Positions 7,870 to 16,236 of a stretch of DNA of 54,950 nt are shown one piece after another. The notes below the pieces were generated by a model, which worked only from the letters and a program-made list of their open reading frames with translations, was not told the DNA's origin and did no database searches. How positions within the stretch are numbered: the stretch's first letter is position 1; each line of letters starts with the position of its first letter. The stretch is from an uncultured Parvibacter sp. Its GTDB lineage: Bacteria; Actinomycetota; Coriobacteriia; Coriobacteriales; Eggerthellaceae. Made by a program: the position numbers and the translations under genes. The stretch is taken from contig CANSTH010000002.1 in NCBI GenBank assembly GCA_947649875.1, positions 1 through 54,950 of the forward strand, written 5' to 3'.

Positions 7870-9639
7870 GTGAAGCTACCGAAGGTCACCATTGCTATCG
7901 ACGAAGAGGGCGCGCTTTCGTTCGGGAAGATCTCGCCAGCTCTTGTGATTGGCTTCGGCATTCATTTCACCTGGATGTTCTTGGTGCAGTTTTCTGCCAG
8001 TCACCTGTTCTTCGAGGGGGCACCCGAGGGCACCGCTGCCATAAGCCACGTGTTCTCGCTCTGCGTGTTCGTACTCACGCTGTTCGCCTATACCGCGTTT
8101 CTGCAGCAAATGCGGAGGCTGTTCGACACACCGGCCCACCGTAATCGCAACCGTTTAAGCGCAGCGTTAGCCACGGTGGCCGGCGGCCTGCTGCTCTTCG
8201 GTTGCTCTACTGCCACCGCTATCGGGTGGACCTGCATCGTGGCATCGGGGCTGCTCACCGGCATGGGCTCGGCAGTGCTGCTGATGAGCTACGGCGTATC
8301 CTTTGGCATGCTGGACTCCCCCACCATCGCCATGGGCACTGCACTCTCGCTGATCGTGGCCTCCATCGCATTTCTGGCGCTCTCGGCGCTGGGGGCAGTA
8401 AGCCCCTCCCTTACGGCGCTGCTGGCAGCCTTTATTCCCCTGGCCGAGTTCTTCTGCCTGCGCAGCTGCAGCCGTCAACTGGTAGATCAGCTCTCCTTCG
8501 CTTCCTGCACCTTCCCCGTGCGCAAGCTTTCCTTTGGACTGCACATTTTTGCCCCTAGCTTTTTCATCGGCTTCGCCATCGCTGGGCTACGCCGCTACGC
8601 CCTTGCCAGCACATGGTTGCCCAACCTGGAAGTCCTCGGCACGATAGCTATTGTGGTGGGGTGCTTGGCAAGCGGGCTGCTCATTCTGCTGGTAGCCATC
8701 ATGCAGCACTCCACGGTGAATTACATGTTCCGCACGCTGTTGCCGGTCTCGGCTCTGTGCATGGCAGTGGCGCTCTTCGATGGCAGCAACGCCGATGTGC
8801 TGAACATCGGCATCCTGTTCACCGGGTACTTGGTGATGGAGGGTGCCTGCTGGATGTTCTATTCCGACATCTCCCAGCGCTATCGCATCAGCGCGTTCCA
8901 GGCGTTCGGCGTAGGGCGCGGAGCGCTGGCGCTTGGCACGCTGGTGAGCACTCTTACCACCGCACCGGTAACGGCGGCCACCAGCACACTGGAAGAATCC
9001 TCTCAAGGTGTAGTGGTGATGTTGGTGGCACTGTGCATCGGCTTCGCCATGCTGCCCACCAACAAGGAAATGCTGAAATCGCTGAAGCGAGGCGCCCATT
9101 GCCCGGCGCTGGCCTTCGATGAGGACTTCCTGGTGGCTCCGGCCCTCATCCCCGACGATCCCAACCGCGCCAAGCAGCTGTTTCCCGCCAAAGGACTTCA
9201 AGACGTAACCGCGCCCGAACCAGACGGGGTAGCACCGACCGCGGTAGAGGACAAGGATGGCGAAGGTCGAGATGACGCAGGTCGGATTGTTTGTCATCCT
9301 TCCGAAAAGGTGGAAAACAATGGGAGCGGGGCAGATGATGGCAAGCAAGCCACCACCCTGCGTTATCCTGGCAATGCTGGTTCCGAGGCGGATGCCAAGG
9401 CCCGCCAGGGGCGCTTCCGCCGCCAATGCGAAATAGTGGCCGACCGCTACCTACTCTCGCGCCGCGAAGCCGAGGTGCTGTTCCTGCTAGCGAAAGGGCG
9501 CAACGCTGCCTTCATCCAAGAGAAGCTGTTCATCTCCGAAGGCACCGCCCGCACCCACATGCGCCACATCTACGCCAAGCTGAACGTCCACTCCCAAAAA
9601 GAGCTCATGGATCTCGTGGAATCTGAAGCCATTGAATAG
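7870..9639 (+). CDS. multi-pass membrane regulator with C-terminal LuxR HTH (locus 1)
   Basis: About 589 residues. The N-terminal 400 residues are strongly hydrophobic, with roughly 12 membrane helices from PALVIGFGIHFTWMFLV onward. An acidic, Gly/Asp-rich linker follows, then a LuxR/GerE-type HTH (LSRREAEVLFLLAKGRN ... GTARTHMRHIYAKLNVHSQ). This architecture is typical of Eggerthellaceae regulators that lie divergent to inducible molybdoenzymes. The membrane part probably senses a ligand and the HTH activates the neighbour. I chose GTG 7870 because GGGGAGG ends 8 nt upstream. The ORF-track ATG at 7822 is in frame but lacks a ribosome binding site; TTG 7867 is also possible. Confidence 0.9.
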   Translation: MKLPKVTIAIDEEGALSFGKISPALVIGFGIHFTWMFLVQFSASHLFFEGAPEGTAAISHVFSLCVFVLTLFAYTAFLQQMRRLFDTPAHRNRNRLSAALATVAGGLLLFGCSTATAIGWTCIVASGLLTGMGSAVLLMSYGVSFGMLDSPTIAMGTALSLIVASIAFLALSALGAVSPSLTALLAAFIPLAEFFCLRSCSRQLVDQLSFASCTFPVRKLSFGLHIFAPSFFIGFAIAGLRRYALASTWLPNLEVLGTIAIVVGCLASGLLILLVAIMQHSTVNYMFRTLLPVSALCMAVALFDGSNADVLNIGILFTGYLVMEGACWMFYSDISQRYRISAFQAFGVGRGALALGTLVSTLTTAPVTAATSTLEESSQGVVVMLVALCIGFAMLPTNKEMLKSLKRGAHCPALAFDEDFLVAPALIPDDPNRAKQLFPAKGLQDVTAPEPDGVAPTAVEDKDGEGRDDAGRIVCHPSEKVENNGSGADDGKQATTLRYPGNAGSEADAKARQGRFRRQCEIVADRYLLSRREAEVLFLLAKGRNAAFIQEKLFISEGTARTHMRHIYAKLNVHSQKELMDLVESEAIE

Positions 9640-9828
9640 GTTCCGTTGCCCGCTGCCCGCCGTTTGCGATGAGCTGTCGGGCGGCATAACGGAAAACTCG
9701 ATGGGAATTTTCCCAGTTCAGCGCATCATACTTGGGAATCATACTTCCAAATCATAGGACTGCTATGACCCCTTCTCTCCGTCTGCCGCATAAACTGCGC
9801 AGCGTTGGGAAAGAGAAAGGAGTCACAC

Positions 9829-10740
9829 ATGACCCAGTTCGACGACATCGCAGCCGACGAGTTCGAAGAAGAGTTCGACCCGCTGGCAGACGACTTCGAT
9901 GACAGCATTTTCGATGGAATCGAAGAGGACGAAGAGGCGGTAACCGAGTTTTTGGCGCCCGACCCCAGCCGTGTGGAAGCGGTAGAGGGCACCTTGAGCC
10001 GCAACGAGGACGGCTATCGGCAACGGCCGGCCGCTGAACGCACCGCCGAGCTGTTCGCACAAATGAAGCCCTACCGCTTGGTGTTGCTGGAGCTGATCCG
10101 TACCTGCGAGCAACCGCAAACCACCGAGGCCATGATGGAGCGCTTCGCTCAGCTGCATGCCAATTTCAAATCCACTTACTCGGGTGCCAACCTGCTGTCC
10201 ATGCTGGAAGCCGCTGGCGCTATCGATTGCGTCACCGAAGACGGCACTGCATACGCCGATGTGGAAGTGGAGCCGGTAGTCAAAACCGACGAGAACGGCG
10301 TGGAGTATCTGGCACCCGGCGAGGCACCGGCCATGATGTGGGTGGCCGCCGAGGCAGGCCACGCCATGGTGGAAGCGAACGACCCCCAATCGCGCATCGA
10401 TGCGCTGTTCGCCAAAGAGACGCAGTACCTGCCCGTCTTCAAGCGCATCCTGCGCCTGGCCAATCAAGAAAGCGGCGTGTCGGTGGCGCAGCTGTCCGGT
10501 GCTGTGGATGACGACCCCCTGGTGCAAGAGCCCCGTTACTTCGTACAGCACTTCCTGAAAAATCTCGAGCGCCACGAGGCAGTAGCCTGGTGCAACAACA
10601 GCTGGGTGACTACCGATTTCGGCAGGAAACTGCTAGCCGACCTGGCCGATATAGACGACTCCTATAACCCATCCGAGGCTCACGAGCAAGCGCGCATCCG
10701 CGCCATTGCCGCAGAGTCCACCATGGGTGCCGTTTGGTAG
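9829..10740 (+). CDS. molybdoenzyme-associated accessory protein with two winged-helix-like repeats (locus 1)
   Basis: 303 residues. The first 60 residues are extremely acidic (FEEEFDPLADDFDD). Two similar segments of about 70 residues follow, near 68-145 and 190-275. Each has a helical start (AELFAQMKPYRLVLLELI; DALFAKETQYLPVFKRIL) and ends in a helix-turn-strand (LLSMLEAAGAIDCV; FLKNLERHEAVAWC) like the wing of a winged helix. The gene lies between the LuxR regulator and TorD. A shorter protein with the same two-segment plan sits beside TorD in locus 2 (41048-41653). The start follows AAAGGAG and is internal to the ORF-track call by 8 codons. No known family recognised; a role in enzyme maturation or control is inferred from context. 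Confidence 0.8.
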   Translation: MTQFDDIAADEFEEEFDPLADDFDDSIFDGIEEDEEAVTEFLAPDPSRVEAVEGTLSRNEDGYRQRPAAERTAELFAQMKPYRLVLLELIRTCEQPQTTEAMMERFAQLHANFKSTYSGANLLSMLEAAGAIDCVTEDGTAYADVEVEPVVKTDENGVEYLAPGEAPAMMWVAAEAGHAMVEANDPQSRIDALFAKETQYLPVFKRILRLANQESGVSVAQLSGAVDDDPLVQEPRYFVQHFLKNLERHEAVAWCNNSWVTTDFGRKLLADLADIDDSYNPSEAHEQARIRAIAAESTMGAVW

Positions 10741-10758
10741 ACACCCCCGCGCCAGACA

Positions 10759-10790
10759 CCCATGTCATCATCCCCGTCCCCTGACATGGG
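10759..10790. repeat. dispersed palindromic repeat (CCCATGTCA type), copy 1
   Basis: CCCATGTCA (10759-10767) pairs with TGACATGGG (10782-10790). The whole unit, including its loop, recurs inverted at 16067-16098 with two differences. It is intergenic in both places, as expected for a REP-like element. Confidence 0.8.
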
Positions 10791-10815
10791 TCATCGCTGT
10801 TATTAAGGAGCAAAC

Positions 10816-11517
10816 ATGATTGAGAACATCGCCCCCGAGGCCATTGCTGATAACCAGGAAATTGCCCGCGCCATGGAATCGCGCGCCGCTACCTACGGGT
10901 TGCTGGCCCGCCTATACCGCCGCGAAGTGGATCAGACACTGCTGGAGGAGCTGAAGACCGTGCACTTCCCCTTCGACACGGGCAATGGCCTGGTGGACAG
11001 CGGCTACCGCATGATGGTCACCTACCTGTCCAAAACCTGGGAGAACACCCTCACCGAGCTGGCAGCCGACTACCTGCGCACCTTCTTGGGCCACGGCATC
11101 GATGGCCACTCCGCCGCCTACCCCTACGAGTCGGTGTACACCTCCGAGCGCCGACTGCTGATGCAAGACGCCCGCACCGAGGTTCTGGCCCTATTCCGCG
11201 CCAACGGCCTGGAGAAAGATTCCTCCTTCAAGGATGCGGAAGACCACATTGCCCTTGAGCTGGAGTTCATGCAGCTGATGGCACTGCGTTGCGCCGAAGC
11301 GTTGCGCAGCAATGACGCAGACGAGGCGCTGGCGCTCGTGCGCGCCCAAGCTGCTTTCCTTGATGACCACCTGATGGCGTGGGTCCCGCTGTTCACCACC
11401 GAAATGCTGAAGTTTGCGAAAACCGACCTGTACCGGGGCTTAAGCCGCGTTACCGAAGGCTTCCTCACCGAAGACCAGCGCGTGCTGGAAGAGATGCTGG
11501 AGAACGCCGAAGATTAA
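10816..11517 (+). CDS. TorD/DmsD-family chaperone (locus 1)
   Basis: 233 residues, all-helical, of typical TorD length. Family hallmarks are visible: YGLLARLYRRE at the N-terminal helix, YPYESVYTSERRLLMQDAR, and EDHIALELEFM. Proteins of this family bind the Tat signal of molybdoenzymes and help insert the molybdopterin cofactor in the cytoplasm before export. The natural client is the 4194-7598 enzyme, although the gene is on the opposite strand. It is co-directional with LuxR and the accessory gene. Family confident, client inferred. Confidence 0.92.
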   Translation: MIENIAPEAIADNQEIARAMESRAATYGLLARLYRREVDQTLLEELKTVHFPFDTGNGLVDSGYRMMVTYLSKTWENTLTELAADYLRTFLGHGIDGHSAAYPYESVYTSERRLLMQDARTEVLALFRANGLEKDSSFKDAEDHIALELEFMQLMALRCAEALRSNDADEALALVRAQAAFLDDHLMAWVPLFTTEMLKFAKTDLYRGLSRVTEGFLTEDQRVLEEMLENAED

Positions 11518-12061
11518 CCAACCCGCAGGCCGCCCCTTCCCTCCTCCTCAGGCGACGGCCTTTTCCGCACGGAGGCGGTCCCCCATCTCCCCCTCGCCTC
11601 CGTGTGCTCCCTCTGGCTCCTGCCGCACGTGCATGGGCACAGGGACGGCTTACCCGATGGCCGCCCGCGTGCCCGCACTTTTCCGGCAGGAGCGCCCTGG
11701 GAAAAGGATGCGAGCCCCCGACTCCCCAAATTATCCGGTTGCGCTCTCATCCTTTTCCCAGGGCGGGTGCCCCTCTTTCCCAACAAAAGATGTCGTCGCA
11801 CCCGCCCTATCTTTGTTCCGCAAGGTCATCGTAAAGGCCCTCGTCCGCCGGGTCGTCCCATTCGGCAGGTAGGATGGCATGGCCAAATTGCCTATCTCTC
11901 GCCTAAGAAATCCTTAACTTTCCTGATTCATTGTCACGGCGAGCGCCTTTTCGGGCGTTATATAGGGCGAACGTTCAAACGGCCGTAGTTTGAAAGCATA
12001 TGCAACCTGCTTGCACTTATTCAGGAACCCGTATTTGCTTGTCCGAAAGCGAGGTGAGTTG
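11518..12061. other. gene-free stretch with a long inverted repeat
   Basis: No gene is convincing here. Just after torD a weak GGCCG/CGGCC hairpin followed by TTTT (about 11533-11569) could end that transcript. The main landmark is the 18-bp inverted repeat at 11693-11765. The last 100 bp presumably hold the sigma-factor promoter. Confidence 0.5.
11693..11765. repeat. perfect 18-bp inverted repeat with 37-nt loop
   Basis: CGCCCTGGGAAAAGGATG (11693-11710) is exactly complementary to 11748-11765. After one mismatch, four more pairs continue inward. No T-run follows on either strand, so it is not an ordinary intrinsic terminator. Confidence 0.9.
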
Positions 12062-12625
12062 TTGCCCACGCTGAAGCCAATCGATGCCATTGAGCGCCTG
12101 TTCGCCCTGTACGAACAGCAGATGTATCGCATCGCGTTTGCGGTGCTGAAAGACGAGGGTCAGGCGGAAGACGCGGTGATGAGCGCCTTCGAGCGCGTGG
12201 TGCGCCACCAGGGCGTGCCCTGTGACCCCGATTCCTCCCATGCCCAACATCTGATGGCCTCTATGGCACGCCAATGCGCCATAGATATCTACCGAAAGAA
12301 CTCTCGCGAGCGTCAGCGCTTCGTAACAACACTGGCGGAAAGGGCAGAAGCATCGGCTGCGATGGCTCAATCTGCCCCTTGCCCTGACGCTGCCGACGCA
12401 GCCGGAGCGGCAGGTGCAGCTGACGAGATGATTGCCCATTTGCCCAAGCAGTACCGCGATGTGCTGCACGACCGCTTCGTGGAAGAGCGCTCCACGCGGG
12501 AAACCGCCGAGCACTTGGGAATAAGCGAAGCCAATGTGCGTAAACGTCAGCAGCGCGCTTTGGATCTTCTACGACGAAACATGAACGGAGGGGAAACCTA
12601 TGAACCCCTGTACTGCCAACAATAG
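12062..12625 (+). CDS. sigma-70 family RNA polymerase sigma factor (ECF-like)
   Basis: About 187 residues. Sigma region 2 is visible (ALYEQQMYRIAFAVLKDEGQAEDAV) with a region-2-like helix (ARQCAIDIYRKN). Sigma region 4 follows (LPKQYRDVLHDRFVEERSTRETAEHLGISEANVRKRQQRA). An Ala-rich linker lies between them. I prefer TTG 12062 (or 12059), which follows GAGGTGAG, over ATG 11990, which has no ribosome binding site. The 3' end overlaps the next gene by 26 nt, so the pair is translationally coupled. This suggests a sigma/anti-sigma unit answering an envelope signal. Confidence 0.88.
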   Translation: MPTLKPIDAIERLFALYEQQMYRIAFAVLKDEGQAEDAVMSAFERVVRHQGVPCDPDSSHAQHLMASMARQCAIDIYRKNSRERQRFVTTLAERAEASAAMAQSAPCPDAADAAGAAGAADEMIAHLPKQYRDVLHDRFVEERSTRETAEHLGISEANVRKRQQRALDLLRRNMNGGETYEPLYCQQ

Positions 12626-13937
12626 CGAATTTGCGGAAAAGGCCATGGCCCCGCACCAATTCTCCGCCACCTACGAACAGCGCAAGCGGGCGCTGATTGC
12701 CGAAGTGGCGCGCGGCGAGCATACTGCTCGCGCACCCTACGGCGCTCAGAGCCAGCGGCATCGCCACCGCGCCCAGAGCCCTAACGCCGCTCGCAATCTC
12801 TCCTGGAAGATCGCCGCCGCCGTGGCCGCGATGTGCGTGGCCCTGCCGATGGGCGCCTATGCGGCCGCCAACCACGAGCAGTTGTTCGGCGAACTGCTGG
12901 GCACATCCGCCCGCACCAGCACGCCGGCCCAAACCTACACTTACGATAAAGGTGACGGCGTGGAACATACCGCCACTATTCCCTCCCACGAGTATGTGGA
13001 TGCGGACCTGAACTCTGCGGAAGCGCTGTTGGGAAGCTGCATGCTTCCCGAGTCCCAAACCATTCAGGCAGGCTCGCGCACGATAACGGTGAACGCGGCA
13101 GTGCGCTCCGAAAATGCCATGCTGGTGGCCTACACGCTGGAAGACGACTCGTCCGCCCCCACCCTGTACTGGGACGAGCGCACCAACGCCACCAAAGGGG
13201 CGCGATTCCAGGAGAACGCGCAGCTGCGCTGGGACTATCGCACCAGTGCGCAGTTGGCCAAGCCCAACAGCGTTTCGGCCACCGTTGAAGGAGAGCTGTC
13301 CACCGAACCGGGGAGCACGGTTCCCGCGCTGGCCGCCGATGCCGAGGCGGCTTCCGAGCTACCCCCGGCGGACAAGGCCAATGACGCTGCGAAGGCAGCG
13401 GCCGATTTAGGCGATGTGCCCATCGGCAGCTCCATCTATGTTGACCCGCAGCGCAGCACCAATGGCGTTCTATATTGTTACGAGTACCTGGTGTTTCCCG
13501 ATGGCATTCCCGAGGGCGAAAGCTTGGCGATGGTAATCGGCTGGTCTGATGGGGCCTTAAGCGACGTGAGCCAAGCGTCCCAAACCCAAACCGTCGACCT
13601 TTCGGGGCTTCCGGTGGTGCCGGCAACCACCTTCACTTCCGACAGCGGCGCGCAGCTTAGCCTCTCGCCCCTGGGACTCACCTTGAATATGAGCAACGGA
13701 CTAGGGCTGGACGATTCCGCCGCCAAAGATCCGGGCTCCATTGCGGCCATTACCTTGAAGTTGGCAAACGGCGAAACCTACACGGTGTTCGACTCCGCGC
13801 AGAACATGGAGAACACGATGTACGCTATGGGCAGCGGCACGAACTTCGGCATGAACTTCAACCGCCTGGTGGATCCCGCCGACGTGAAGGCGGTAGAGGT
13901 AAGCGTAAAGGACGGAGCAACCGTCACGCTGAGCTAG
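12600..13937 (+). CDS. membrane-anchored DUF4179-like protein, putative anti-sigma factor
   Basis: 445 residues. A short cytoplasmic N-terminus (about 60 residues) precedes one membrane helix (KIAAAVAAMCVALPMGAYA). The remaining 360 residues are extracytoplasmic and beta-rich, with a pattern like DUF4179 proteins that accompany sigma factors. Overlap with the sigma gene and a good ribosome binding site (GGAGGGG) support the start. The likely role is to hold the sigma factor at the membrane until an outside cue arrives. The cue is unknown, and the anti-sigma role is inferred from context and topology. Confidence 0.8.
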   Translation: MNPCTANNSEFAEKAMAPHQFSATYEQRKRALIAEVARGEHTARAPYGAQSQRHRHRAQSPNAARNLSWKIAAAVAAMCVALPMGAYAAANHEQLFGELLGTSARTSTPAQTYTYDKGDGVEHTATIPSHEYVDADLNSAEALLGSCMLPESQTIQAGSRTITVNAAVRSENAMLVAYTLEDDSSAPTLYWDERTNATKGARFQENAQLRWDYRTSAQLAKPNSVSATVEGELSTEPGSTVPALAADAEAASELPPADKANDAAKAAADLGDVPIGSSIYVDPQRSTNGVLYCYEYLVFPDGIPEGESLAMVIGWSDGALSDVSQASQTQTVDLSGLPVVPATTFTSDSGAQLSLSPLGLTLNMSNGLGLDDSAAKDPGSIAAITLKLANGETYTVFDSAQNMENTMYAMGSGTNFGMNFNRLVDPADVKAVEVSVKDGATVTLS

Positions 13938-14225
13938 GTTTTTAGAACGATAGCTTTACGAAAGTCCCGCGAGAGGGTTTCCGGTGCGGAGCGCCACAAG
14001 GTTCGGAAGCGCATAGCGGTTATAGTAAAGCTGCCCTTCTTGTGGAGGGTGCCGCATGGGGGTGGCCAGCAAGCAGCCGCCCACCTGGCAGCGGCGGACG
14101 AGAGCAGGCCGGAAGCGCTCATGGATACTCGGACATGCGGCACGAGGCCAAGACCCTGATCGACTTCATGAGAGCCTGCCCCCGGAAGCTGTTGAGAGAT
14201 TGCGTTCCGCCCGCAATCCTTCATG

Positions 14226-14264
14226 AAAAAGGCTCTCCTATCTCGCCGATAGGAGAGCCTTTTT
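14226..14264. terminator. strong bidirectional terminator
   Basis: A perfect 17-bp stem (AAAAAGGCTCTCCTATC, 14226-14242, with 14248-14264) has a 5-nt loop and a T-run on both strands. It lies between convergent genes: the plus-strand anti-sigma-like gene and the minus-strand membrane protein gene. The preceding 13938-14225 holds no gene I can support. Confidence 0.92.
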
Positions 14265-14265
14265 G

Positions 14266-14940
14266 CTACTTCGAGGCCGTTTCCGGTTCAGTGCTGTCGG
14301 GCTCGGCTGGCTTGCCCTTGCGCAAGCCAGTGAACAGGCCTTTCTTTGCCGGCTTCTGCTCGCCTGCGGCATCTTTGGGAGTATCGGACTCAGCAGCCGC
14401 ATTCTTCGCCCCGTTGGCCTTTGCCGCCGCGCCCTTCTTGCCCTGCGATGCAGCCCTTCCCGCTTCGGCCTTGGCCCTTTTCTTCTCCTTCTCCTCAAGC
14501 GCTACCATGCGCGCCTGATAGGCGGCACGTTCCTTCTTGATCTTGGAGAGGTCGATATAGAACGCCAGGATGATAAGCGCATAGGCAGCCATCAGAATGC
14601 CGAAGGCCAGGTAAACGGGCATGGAGGCCTGGAACACGAATGACACGATGGTGCACACGGCAGCCCCGATAAGGCACGCCCACCAGGCGCGACGCAGCTT
14701 TTTGTAACGCTCGGTGTCGGGCTTGTAATACTTGGCGTCCAGCTCGCGCTGCTTGGCGGCCTCTTGCTTGCGACGGGCCTTCTCCTCGGCCTTCTTCTGC
14801 TGAGGGGTTTTCTTAGTGGGCTCGATGCGCACGCTGGCAGCAGCCTTCGCCTTCGGCTTGGCGGAAGCGGCGCTCTTGCGCGTTTTGCCGGTGCGATCCT
14901 CGGCGGTGTAGCGCTCGTTCATGGGGTTTCGCTGGGACAT
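14266..14940 (-). CDS. two-helix membrane protein with long basic tails
   Basis: 224 residues. A Lys/Ala/Arg-rich cytoplasmic head with a predicted coiled-coil stretch (KKAEEKARRKQEAAKQRELDA) leads to two membrane helices (WWACLIGAAVCTIVSFVFQA and VYLAFGILMAAYALIILAFYI). A second charged coil and a Lys/Ala-rich tail follow. The start was moved from the ORF-track call to Met34 because AGAAGGAAA lies 4 nt upstream. The gene ends beside the bidirectional terminator. No enzyme motif is visible. It may organise membranes or bind nucleic acid or ribosomes, but I do not recognise the family. Confidence 0.8.
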   Translation of the reverse strand: MSQRNPMNERYTAEDRTGKTRKSAASAKPKAKAAASVRIEPTKKTPQQKKAEEKARRKQEAAKQRELDAKYYKPDTERYKKLRRAWWACLIGAAVCTIVSFVFQASMPVYLAFGILMAAYALIILAFYIDLSKIKKERAAYQARMVALEEKEKKRAKAEAGRAASQGKKGAAAKANGAKNAAAESDTPKDAAGEQKPAKKGLFTGLRKGKPAEPDSTEPETASK

Positions 14941-15007
14941 GGGCTTTCCTTCTGTTGCGGGTGCGGAGCGGGCGGGGGCCTGCTCTTGCTTTCTTGCTTG
15001 GCACGGC

Positions 15008-15028
15008 GGCAGAGATAGAATCTCTGCC
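15008..15028. repeat. REP-like palindrome (GGCnGAGA-tagaa-TCTCnGCC family), copy 1
   Basis: GGCAGAGA and TCTCTGCC pair around TAGAA, followed by CTACGAA. It belongs to a dispersed family also found at 16167, 26808, 26858, 34273 (variant) and 44497, always between genes. Confidence 0.85.
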
Positions 15029-15081
15029 CTACGAATCAACCTGCGGGCATCCTCCTGCTTTGGCAGCGGGAAGTCGGGCAG

Positions 15082-15951
15082 CTAGGCAAGCGGCTTGCCG
15101 GTGATCAGCTCGTAAGCTTGCAGGTATTTGGCAGAGGTGTTGTCGATTACCTCCTGGGGCAGCCGCGGCGGATTGCCGGTGCGGTCCCAGTTGGCGTTCA
15201 GCCAGTCGCGCACGTACTGCTTGTCGAAGCTGGGCTGGTCTTTCCCCTCTTCGTAAGCATCGCCGGGCCAGAAACGAGAGCTATCAGGGGTAAGCACCTC
15301 ATCGGCCAGGATGATTTTGCCATCGATCACACCGAATTCGAATTTCGTGTCCGCGATGATAACCCCCCGCTCGGCCGCATGGTCGCGCGCAGTGGTGTAC
15401 ACCTGCAGCGCCAAGTCGCGCAGAGCGGCAGCGTCCTCTTCGCCAATCAGCTGAGCGCAGCGCTCGAAGGAGATGTTCTCGTCGTGGTCGCCAATTTCCG
15501 CCTTGGTGGAAGGGGTGAAGATAGGCTCCGGCAGCTTCGACGAGTTAACCAGCCCCTCCGGCAGCTGGATGCCACACACGGTGCCTTCGCGCTGATACTC
15601 CTTCAAGCCGCTGCCGGCAAGGTAGCCGCGCACAATGCACTCCACCGGGAACATGTCCGCTTTCTTCACCAGCATGAAGCGGCCGTCCAGATAGTCGGCG
15701 TAGGGCTGGAACTGCTCGGGCAAGTCGGCAACGTCGGCGCTGATAAGGTGGTTGTCGATCACCTTTGACAGCAAGTCCAGCCAGAACAGCGACAGCTGCG
15801 TGAGCACCTTGCCCTTGTTGGGAATCTCGTCTTCCAAGATGTAGTCGAAGGCGGAGATGCGGTCGGTGGCCACCAACAGCAACTTGTCGCCCAAATCGTA
15901 AATGTCGCGCACCTTGCCCTGCGCGTCGGGAGCAATGTCGATACCAGCCAT
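15082..15951 (-). CDS. purC: phosphoribosylaminoimidazole-succinocarboxamide synthase (SAICAR synthetase)
   Basis: 289 residues, the normal length of the longer bacterial PurC form. It joins CAIR and aspartate using ATP in purine biosynthesis. Conserved features are the start GKVRDIYDLGDKLLLVATDRISAFDYI, the ATP-site stretch FPVECIVRGYLAGSGLKEY, and DTKFEFG ... ILADEVLTPDSSRFW. The ORF-track start is 59 codons too early: ATG 15951 follows AGAGGAAA and begins at the conserved N-terminus. purB lies 4.4 kb away on the same strand, not in the same operon. Confidence 0.97.
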   Translation of the reverse strand: MAGIDIAPDAQGKVRDIYDLGDKLLLVATDRISAFDYILEDEIPNKGKVLTQLSLFWLDLLSKVIDNHLISADVADLPEQFQPYADYLDGRFMLVKKADMFPVECIVRGYLAGSGLKEYQREGTVCGIQLPEGLVNSSKLPEPIFTPSTKAEIGDHDENISFERCAQLIGEEDAAALRDLALQVYTTARDHAAERGVIIADTKFEFGVIDGKIILADEVLTPDSSRFWPGDAYEEGKDQPSFDKQYVRDWLNANWDRTGNPPRLPQEVIDNTSAKYLQAYELITGKPLA

Positions 15952-16066
15952 GGCTTTCCTCTCTAAATGCGCCGTGAATTCGCCGCGTACGGCGATTTTT
16001 CGCATAGCGGATATTATGGCACAGAAACGCCCCCGCGCCCCGCCCTTCTTGCAGACGACATAGGGC

Positions 16067-16098
16067 CCCATGTCAGGGGACGGGGATGATGGCATGGC
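16067..16098. repeat. dispersed palindromic repeat (CCCATGTCA type), copy 2
   Basis: This is an inverted copy of the element at 10759-10790 (CCCATGTCAGGGGACGGGG and onward), with two differences near one end. It is intergenic, upstream of purC. Confidence 0.8.
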
Positions 16099-16166
16099 AA
16101 ACGCGATTTTCGTAGGCAGACATTCCATCTCTGTCTAACCGACGGCCCGCATATACCAGCGCCCCA

Positions 16167-16187
16167 GGCAGACATAGAATGTCTGCC
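16167..16187. repeat. REP-like palindrome, copy 2
   Basis: GGCAGACA and TGTCTGCC pair around TAGAA and are followed by CTACGAA. A decayed inverted relative (CGTAGGCAGACATTCC) sits at about 16111-16136, so this gap holds a pair of facing elements like the one at 26808-26878. Confidence 0.85.
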
Positions 16188-16236
16188 CTACGAAGAGCCT
16201 GATGAAACGGTTTTCCGTCGTCGAAATGCGAACAGG

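Noticed and set aside
13938-14225. possible structured RNA (SRP RNA, RNase P or tmRNA)
   Set aside because: It has GC-rich stems, but none of the diagnostic cores of these RNAs could be found by eye.
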